NCBI GenBank assembly: GCA_014799665.1
Contig: JAAVHP010000010.1
Location: forward strand, 1-64,000
Length of the DNA stretch: 64,000 nt
From: Clostridiales bacterium
Lineage (GTDB): Bacteria > Bacillota > Clostridia > Christensenellales > Pumilibacteraceae
Direction: 5' to 3'
Each line of letters starts with the position of its first letter. The stretch's first letter is position 1. Both the position numbers and the translations under genes were made by a program. Under the pieces are notes generated by a model. That model was not told the origin of the DNA. It made no database searches and saw only the letters and a list, made by a program, of their open reading frames with translations. Below are positions 59,233 through 64,000 of the stretch, piece by piece.

Positions 59233-59368
59233 ATCACATAATTTTATCAAATAATGTGATTTTTCTCGCATTATTTTAATAAATTATGTGATTTTTCTCG
59301 CATTATTTTAAATTATGCTTGATTTCCCTCACAAAACATGATAAACTTTATAATATAAATCACATAAT
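59233..59368 (+). promoter_or_regulatory. Cluster of four ATCACATAAT boxes upstream of the DUF4143 ATPase
   Basis: ATCACATAAT or its complement occurs at 59233-59242, 59251-59260 (one mismatch), 59283-59292 and 59359-59368. The first two face each other as an inverted pair; a ~33-base direct repeat with TTTTTCTCGCATTATTTTA spans boxes two and three. The last box sits between the probable -10 (TATAAT, 59349-59354) and the ribosome site. This is an operator-like arrangement. Confidence 0.6.
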
Positions 59369-59381
59369 CGGGAGGCGGACC

Positions 59382-60695
59382 ATGTTTAGGGAGATATCCA
59401 GAAAATTAACGCAATGGAAATTAGGTCAGAAGCGAAAACCGCTTATATTAAAGGGTGCCCGCCAGGTCGGCAAAACGTGGGCGCTCACAAGTTTTGGTAA
59501 TAGTTTTATGGACGGTTTTGCTTATTTCAATTTCGAAAAACAGCCCGAACTCAACCAACTGTTCGAAACGACCAAGGACGTCAACCGTATATTATCCAAT
59601 CTTTCGCTCGCTAGCGGTAAAACAATAACGACAAACACACTAATTATATTAGACGAAATACAGTGCTGCGGCGCGGCGCTTAATTCGCTTAAATATTTCT
59701 GCGAGAACGCCCCGCAATATCCTATTGCAAGCGCGGGCTCGCTTTTGGGTATAACGCTTGCACAAGGCTTTCCCGTCGGCAAGGTCGATTTCTTAGAACT
59801 CGGTCCGATGACTTTTTTCGAGTTTCTTTTGGCAAACGGCGATAGGAATCTCTTGGATTATCTTGATTCCATAGACACGATCGAGCAGATCCCGAATATG
59901 TTTTTTAACCCGCTTGTCGAGAAGCTCTATATGTATTTGACGATCGGCGGTATGCCCGAGGTCGTTTCCACATGGACGGAATTCGGCGACATAGAGCTCG
60001 CCGACAAAACGCTATCCAATATATTAATGTCGTACGAGAACGATTTCGGTAAACACGCCGACAAGACCGACGTGCCCAAAATTCGGTATATATGGAACTC
60101 TCTGCCATCCCAGCTTGCACGCGCAAACAAGAAGTTTTTATACAGCGCGGCAAAGGAAGGCGCGCGCGCACGCGAATACGAAAATGCGCTTAACTGGATT
60201 TGCGACGCCGATATAGCGAAAAAGGTTTACCGCATAAGTAAACCCGGGTTGCCGCTATCGGCGTACGAGGATCTTTCAGCATTTAAGATTTATATGAACG
60301 ACGTAGGACTACTGCGTAAGCACGCAAGACTGTCGACAAACACGTTTTTTGAGCAAAACGACGCGTTCGTCGAGTTTAAGGGCGCGCTCGCCGAAAACTT
60401 TATTTTGCAAACCCTAGAACGGAAATTCGAAACTTTCCCTCGCTATTGGGCGAACACGACCAACGAGGTAGATTTCATTATACAGTACGAAAACACGATT
60501 ATCCCCGTCGAGGTCAAATCAAGCGCCAATATCAAATCAACGAGCCTTAAAAACTATATCAAGCTGTACGGCGAACAAACGCCGCTCGCAGTGCGGTTCT
60601 CGCTGAAAAATCTCTCACTCGACGGCAATATTCTAAACATACCTTTATTTATGGCGGACTACGCCGACAAGCTTATGCAAATCGCGCTCGGATAA
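59382..60695 (+). CDS. AAA+ ATPase with C-terminal DUF4143 domain
   Basis: 437 residues. Walker A GARQVGKTW near residue 26, Walker B TLIILDEIQ near 88, sensor region SAGSLLG near 118, LGPMTFFEFLLAN, then the C-terminal DUF4143 with EVDFIIQYENTIIPVEVKSS, the nuclease-like D-x(n)-ExK pattern. The family is common in gut bacteria and sporadic between strains; role unproven, with links to defence or toxin-antitoxin suggested. Start at 59382 with GGAGG. Single gene with repeated operator boxes, facing rnr. Confidence 0.93.
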   Translation: MFREISRKLTQWKLGQKRKPLILKGARQVGKTWALTSFGNSFMDGFAYFNFEKQPELNQLFETTKDVNRILSNLSLASGKTITTNTLIILDEIQCCGAALNSLKYFCENAPQYPIASAGSLLGITLAQGFPVGKVDFLELGPMTFFEFLLANGDRNLLDYLDSIDTIEQIPNMFFNPLVEKLYMYLTIGGMPEVVSTWTEFGDIELADKTLSNILMSYENDFGKHADKTDVPKIRYIWNSLPSQLARANKKFLYSAAKEGARAREYENALNWICDADIAKKVYRISKPGLPLSAYEDLSAFKIYMNDVGLLRKHARLSTNTFFEQNDAFVEFKGALAENFILQTLERKFETFPRYWANTTNEVDFIIQYENTIIPVEVKSSANIKSTSLKNYIKLYGEQTPLAVRFSLKNLSLDGNILNIPLFMADYADKLMQIALG

Positions 60696-60707
60696 CTAAA
60701 CAATACT

Positions 60708-62690
60708 TTAAGCCAATAAAAAGTCTACGCGATCGCCCTCGACCTTATCAACTATAATATTCACTCTATCGCCTAAACAGAATAATGCCCTACCGCACGA
60801 AATGCACATACGCTTGGGATCGAACGACGCCGCGGGCGGAAGCGCGCCCATGCGCACAAGACCCTCGGCGGAGTTTTCGAGCTCGACGAAGAACCCGAAA
60901 TCGGTGACCGAGCTTATTATCCCCGAATATTTCTCGCCGATATGGTGCGACATATATTCGGCTTTTTTGTAATCGTCGACCTTGCGCTCGCAGTCCTGCG
61001 CGGTGCGCTCGGCTTTGCTGCTGCGCATGGACGCACTCACCACGAAGTCCTTGTACTTTACCGCATTCTTCGCACCGCCGCGCAATACCGCTTTGATTAT
61101 GCGGTGTATCGCAAGATCAGGATAACGGCGTATGGGCGAAGTGAAATGGCAATAGAACTTTTCGGCAAGCCCGAAGTGACCTTTATTTTCGGGCTGGTAA
61201 TCGGCTTTCTGCATGGCGCGGAGCGTGACCTTGGATACCGCCGCCGATATCTCCTCTGGAACACAATCGAGCAATTTAGCGACCTGTATAGGCTCGGGAC
61301 AAAGCGGACAACGAAGGTTCGCACCCACCGCTTCGAGGTATTCGTTAAGCGCGCCGATCTTTTCGGGCGACGGTTTTTCATGCACGCGGTACACGAACGG
61401 GAGCTTGCCGTCCTGCATTTTGCTAAACTTTTCGGCGACGGCACAGTTAGCGGCAATCATGAATTCTTCTATTATTTGCATACTCATCAGCCGCGTTTTT
61501 TTGGCTATATCCACTACGTGCCCCACGCTGTCGAAAACGATTTGCGTTTCGGTAAGGTCGAACTCTATCGAGCCGCGCTTTTCGCGTATCGCTATACGTT
61601 TTTGCGCGAGCTCTTTCATGAGTTCGAGCGACGGCACTACGCGCTCGTACCGCGCACGCAAATCGGTATCACCATCGAGCATAGCTTGTACGCCCGTATA
61701 GGTCAAGCGCGCCGACGAGCGAATAACACCCTCGCATATCTGCGCGTCCGTGCGATTGCCGTGCTCGTCGAAATCGATTATGGCGGCAAGCACCAGCCTG
61801 TCCACACCCTCGTTGAGCGAGCACAAGCCGTTGGACAGCTTTTCGGGCAGCATGGGAATAACGCGGTCTGCAAGGTATACGCTCGTTCCGCGCTGTAACG
61901 CTTCGCGGTCGAGCGGCGAACGCTCGGTAACGCACTCGGAGACGTCGGCTATATATACGCCCAGCCGATAACCGTTATCGAGCTTGTCTATCGACACAGC
62001 GTCGTCGAAATCCTTGCTGTCGCTGCCGTCGATCGTAAAGATAATTTTATCGCGAAAATCGCGGCGGTACGGTTTGCTCGCCTCGTCCGCGTCGATAATA
62101 TCGGGGTACGCTTCGGCTTGGTCGATAACGTCGCGCGGAAACTCGGTGCGCAGGTTGTGCGACACTATAACGCTCTTAACATCCATGCCGATCTCGTCGA
62201 ACCTGCCGAGCACCGCCAATACGCCCGCTACGTCGCCGCGCGCCGACGGCATGATCTCAATGATCACTTTGTCGTGCTCGCTCGCGCCGTTAAGCGAAAC
62301 GATTTCCAGGCTATCGCCGTAATGCTTATCGTCGGGCACGGCGCAGAACAGATTATTGCGGTAAACCACCGTTGCGACGATATTCAGCGGGTTGCGCTCG
62401 ATTATACTTATGACCCGACCTTCGCGCCGCCTACCGCCCTCGCGCGCGGGTCTGTCGCCTATTATTATGGCGCGAACGGTATCGCCGTGCCGCGCGCCGC
62501 AAAGGTTCGTATTGGAAATGAACACGTCGCCCTTGGTCTTGTCGTCGCGCAAAAACCCGAATCGATCGCCTTTGCAATCGAGAACGCCCTCGACCGCGGG
62601 AACGCGAGTATCGAAGTAATTGCTTTCACGCTTTGCGTGCCCGCCGCCGTAATGTTTATTGTGTTTGTAATGATTTCTATTGTTTTTCAT
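60708..62690 (-). CDS. rnr: Ribonuclease R
   Basis: 660 residues, RNase II/R family 3'-5' exoribonuclease. Cold-shock domains at the N-terminus, catalytic RNB domain with DGSDSKDFDDAVS near residue 225 (metal Asp residues), VYRVHEKPSPEK near 425, FTSPIRRYPDLAIH near 530, and a C-terminal S1 domain (SGIISSVTDFGFFVELEN). The charged HKHNKHYGGGHAKR start is a family-like basic tail. Downstream of secG, a conserved Bacillota order. Confidence 0.97.
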   Translation of the reverse strand: MKNNRNHYKHNKHYGGGHAKRESNYFDTRVPAVEGVLDCKGDRFGFLRDDKTKGDVFISNTNLCGARHGDTVRAIIIGDRPAREGGRRREGRVISIIERNPLNIVATVVYRNNLFCAVPDDKHYGDSLEIVSLNGASEHDKVIIEIMPSARGDVAGVLAVLGRFDEIGMDVKSVIVSHNLRTEFPRDVIDQAEAYPDIIDADEASKPYRRDFRDKIIFTIDGSDSKDFDDAVSIDKLDNGYRLGVYIADVSECVTERSPLDREALQRGTSVYLADRVIPMLPEKLSNGLCSLNEGVDRLVLAAIIDFDEHGNRTDAQICEGVIRSSARLTYTGVQAMLDGDTDLRARYERVVPSLELMKELAQKRIAIREKRGSIEFDLTETQIVFDSVGHVVDIAKKTRLMSMQIIEEFMIAANCAVAEKFSKMQDGKLPFVYRVHEKPSPEKIGALNEYLEAVGANLRCPLCPEPIQVAKLLDCVPEEISAAVSKVTLRAMQKADYQPENKGHFGLAEKFYCHFTSPIRRYPDLAIHRIIKAVLRGGAKNAVKYKDFVVSASMRSSKAERTAQDCERKVDDYKKAEYMSHHIGEKYSGIISSVTDFGFFVELENSAEGLVRMGALPPAASFDPKRMCISCGRALFCLGDRVNIIVDKVEGDRVDFLLA

Positions 62691-62747
62691 TATAACCTAA
62701 AAATATCCTGCCGAAATTCTCATTTCGATTATTCCCAAAAATTGCAA

Positions 62748-62775
62748 TAAAAACGGGGCTTTTACAAGCCCCTCG
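62748..62775 (-). terminator. Intrinsic terminator between secG and rnr
   Basis: GGGGCTT/AAGCCCC (62755-62772), followed on the minus strand by GTTTTTATT. It may attenuate read-through into rnr. Confidence 0.75.
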
Positions 62776-62784
62776 AAGGTTTTA

Positions 62785-63081
62785 TTAACCACGGTAGATA
62801 ACCAGTGACACGAAGAACAGGATAGCGAGCACAACCTCGATCACGCCGAGGATAATCGTTATCTTCTTCATCACCGATTCGAGTGACTTTGATTTATCTT
62901 TGGAATAGAAAGTGTCGCGCTGACCTGTCAACGCGCCCATACCGGACGAGGACGATGGCTGGAACATGATGACTATAATAAGTCCGATCGCGACAAGCAC
63001 CATGAGCGCGATCATAACGATCCTGATGATCGGGAACGAGTCTACGACCCAACCCGCTACTGATAAAAGCGAGAACGACAT
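62785..63081 (-). CDS. secG: Protein translocase subunit SecG
   Basis: 98 residues with two membrane helices (about 15-40 and 70-93) and the inter-helix SSSGMGALTGQRDTFYSKD, which is the SecG/Sec61-beta-type signature GG..GAL.G...F. Part of SecYEG protein export. The ATG at 63081 has GAGGTG; an earlier in-frame start at 63102 has none. Promoter at 63144-63172. Confidence 0.95.
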   Translation of the reverse strand: MSFSLLSVAGWVVDSFPIIRIVMIALMVLVAIGLIIVIMFQPSSSSGMGALTGQRDTFYSKDKSKSLESVMKKITIILGVIEVVLAILFFVSLVIYRG

Positions 63082-63143
63082 ATTCACCTCTACGCGCCCC
63101 ACCTATACGACGGAAACGCATTTATCTAATTGATAACTGATAT

Positions 63144-63172
63144 ATTATATCACGCCATTAAACCAAAATCAA
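63144..63172 (-). promoter_or_regulatory. Sigma-A promoter of secG
   Basis: TTGATT (63167-63172), 17 bases, TATAAT (63144-63149) on the minus strand. Confidence 0.85.
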
Positions 63173-63178
63173 GCATTT

Positions 63179-63312
63179 TCCCATACTTTCTTTTGAATAA
63201 AAGAAAGTATACAAAGAAAAGTTATTGTTGTGTGTTTACTTAGGCGGTATTATTTCAGTACACCCAATTAGATTCGTAACGTTATTAATATCATTACGCC
63301 ACTCTATTATTC
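63179..63312. repeat. ~130-base dispersed repeat, copy B
   Basis: ATACTTTCTTTT/AAAAGAAAGTAT hairpin (63183-63210), then GTTGTGTGTTTACTTAGG, ACACCC, TAGATTCGTAACG and CGCCACTCT blocks, homologous to 50391-50512. It fills the gap between the P-type ATPase end and the secG promoter. Confidence 0.75.
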
Positions 63313-63340
63313 CTAGCGTCTTGGCGTCAAACAATCTCCA

Positions 63341-64000
63341 CTATTTCAACTTAATCGAGCTTAGAATTTTAGTGAGTATAGTCACGACGAAGTAGCCTGC
63401 AAGCACGACGGTGGACACAAAGCAAATTTGCGTGAACCCGATCGGGGCAAGCCCGATATCGGGCATTATGTACATAAAGAACGCGGTCAGCGCGATCACG
63501 CCGAGCATGAGCACCGTACGGAACGCGTTAAACGGCTCGCACTGACGGAACAGCACCATCATACCCACGCACGTGAGCGCAATGACCATCATGCAGGTAA
63601 CTTCCTCGGCAGGCATGGGCATTTGCGTATTGAGCACGTACATACTCATAACGCCGAGCACGAGCGCCACGCCGCCCGGCACTGCGCGCGAGATAACGTT
63701 GGATAGGAACTTACCGCGTATGATATTCTTGTTCGCTTGTAGCGCGAGGAAGAACGACGGAACGCCGATAATGCAGATTTCGAGCGGAACGAGATTGTTC
63801 GTCGACAGCGGGTACGGCTGCTGCATGGCGAGGAAGATAATAGACAGCACGATCGACATGAACGTTTTCATGAGGAACATTGCCGACGAAGCCTGAATGT
63901 TATTGACCACGCGCCGCCCTTCCATAACGACGTCGGGCATGGACGAGAAGTCATTGTTTTGCAGCACCAAGTGGCTTACGTTGGTTGCCGCTTCCGCGCC
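63341..64000 (-). CDS. Cation-transporting P-type ATPase, C-terminal part (partial)
   Basis: The reading frame is open to the window edge and begins with GAEAATNVSHL. NNDFSSMPDVVMEGRRVVNNI is the post-catalytic segment of P-type ATPases just before helix 5. Six hydrophobic segments follow, including LEICIIGVPSFFLALQ, which is typical of the Ca/heavy-cation type found in Bacillota (and of putative P-type ATPases annotated as HAD-family). The catalytic DKTGT lies outside the window, so ion specificity cannot be judged. Confidence 0.92.
   Translation of the reverse strand, partial: GAEAATNVSHLVLQNNDFSSMPDVVMEGRRVVNNIQASSAMFLMKTFMSIVLSIIFLAMQQPYPLSTNNLVPLEICIIGVPSFFLALQANKNIIRGKFLSNVISRAVPGGVALVLGVMSMYVLNTQMPMPAEEVTCMMVIALTCVGMMVLFRQCEPFNAFRTVLMLGVIALTAFFMYIMPDIGLAPIGFTQICFVSTVVLAGYFVVTILTKILSSIKLK

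Overview
The window looks like a chromosome fragment of an uncultured gut-type member of the Bacillota (class Clostridia or a close relative). The grounds are AAGGAG-type ribosome sites, near-consensus sigma-A promoters with 17-base spacers, BofA, secG-rnr, reverse rubrerythrin, formate-tetrahydrofolate ligase, a BspA-type leucine-rich-repeat giant, an archaeal-type ProRS and a short AlaRS. GC is moderate. The placement is inferred from gene content; there is no rRNA in the window.

Layout. 1-9500 (minus) is one overlapping operon of two small membrane proteins, a 1801-residue membrane-anchored leucine-rich-repeat protein and a GH3-like protein with a degraded active site. 9659-16344 (minus) holds leuS, a four-helix-bundle protein, metG and alaS. 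16649-24947 (minus) holds an SDR-type protein, fhs, two membrane proteins, recD2 and metK, and includes an array of five hairpins. 25134-32274 holds a DUF2188 membrane protein (+), a putative structured RNA, proS, bofA, and a pyk/two-component operon. 32394-39180 holds an acidic membrane protein, then a divergent TetR regulator and a (+) cassette of two duplicated ABC ATPase/permease pairs behind a repeat-containing small protein, then a lipoprotein. 39306-43164 is a 3.85-kb integrated element with a large serine recombinase, sitting exactly at the 3' end of a tRNA-Arg gene. 43302-48308 holds MATE, rubrerythrin, YbjN-like, SHOCT and thioesterase genes. 48385-52039 is a (+) operon: consensus promoter, about 290-base structured leader, IlvD-like, LeuB-like and acyl carrier protein. 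52064-64000 holds a transglutaminase-like lipoprotein, an HtrA-like protease, ung, an ArsR regulator, argS, ychF, a DUF4143 ATPase, rnr, secG and the end of a P-type ATPase.

The most unusual locus is 48385-52039. The IlvD/Edd-family protein has lost all three cysteine positions used for an iron-sulfur cluster, plus the CDK lysine and the active-site serine. The adjacent LeuB-family protein has lost the catalytic lysine and all three magnesium aspartates, yet keeps the NAD-binding C-terminal segment and the substrate arginines. Both reading frames are full length and well preserved, so this looks like a repurposed pair rather than decay. A second highlight is the tRNA-Arg element: its recombinase frame runs through the attachment site, and in the predicted circular form it would instead end in a tail encoded at the other end of the element. 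Several hairpin-rich intergenic elements (16539-16647, 26100-26229, 41375-41557, 48420-48713) are not explained by any family I could assign.
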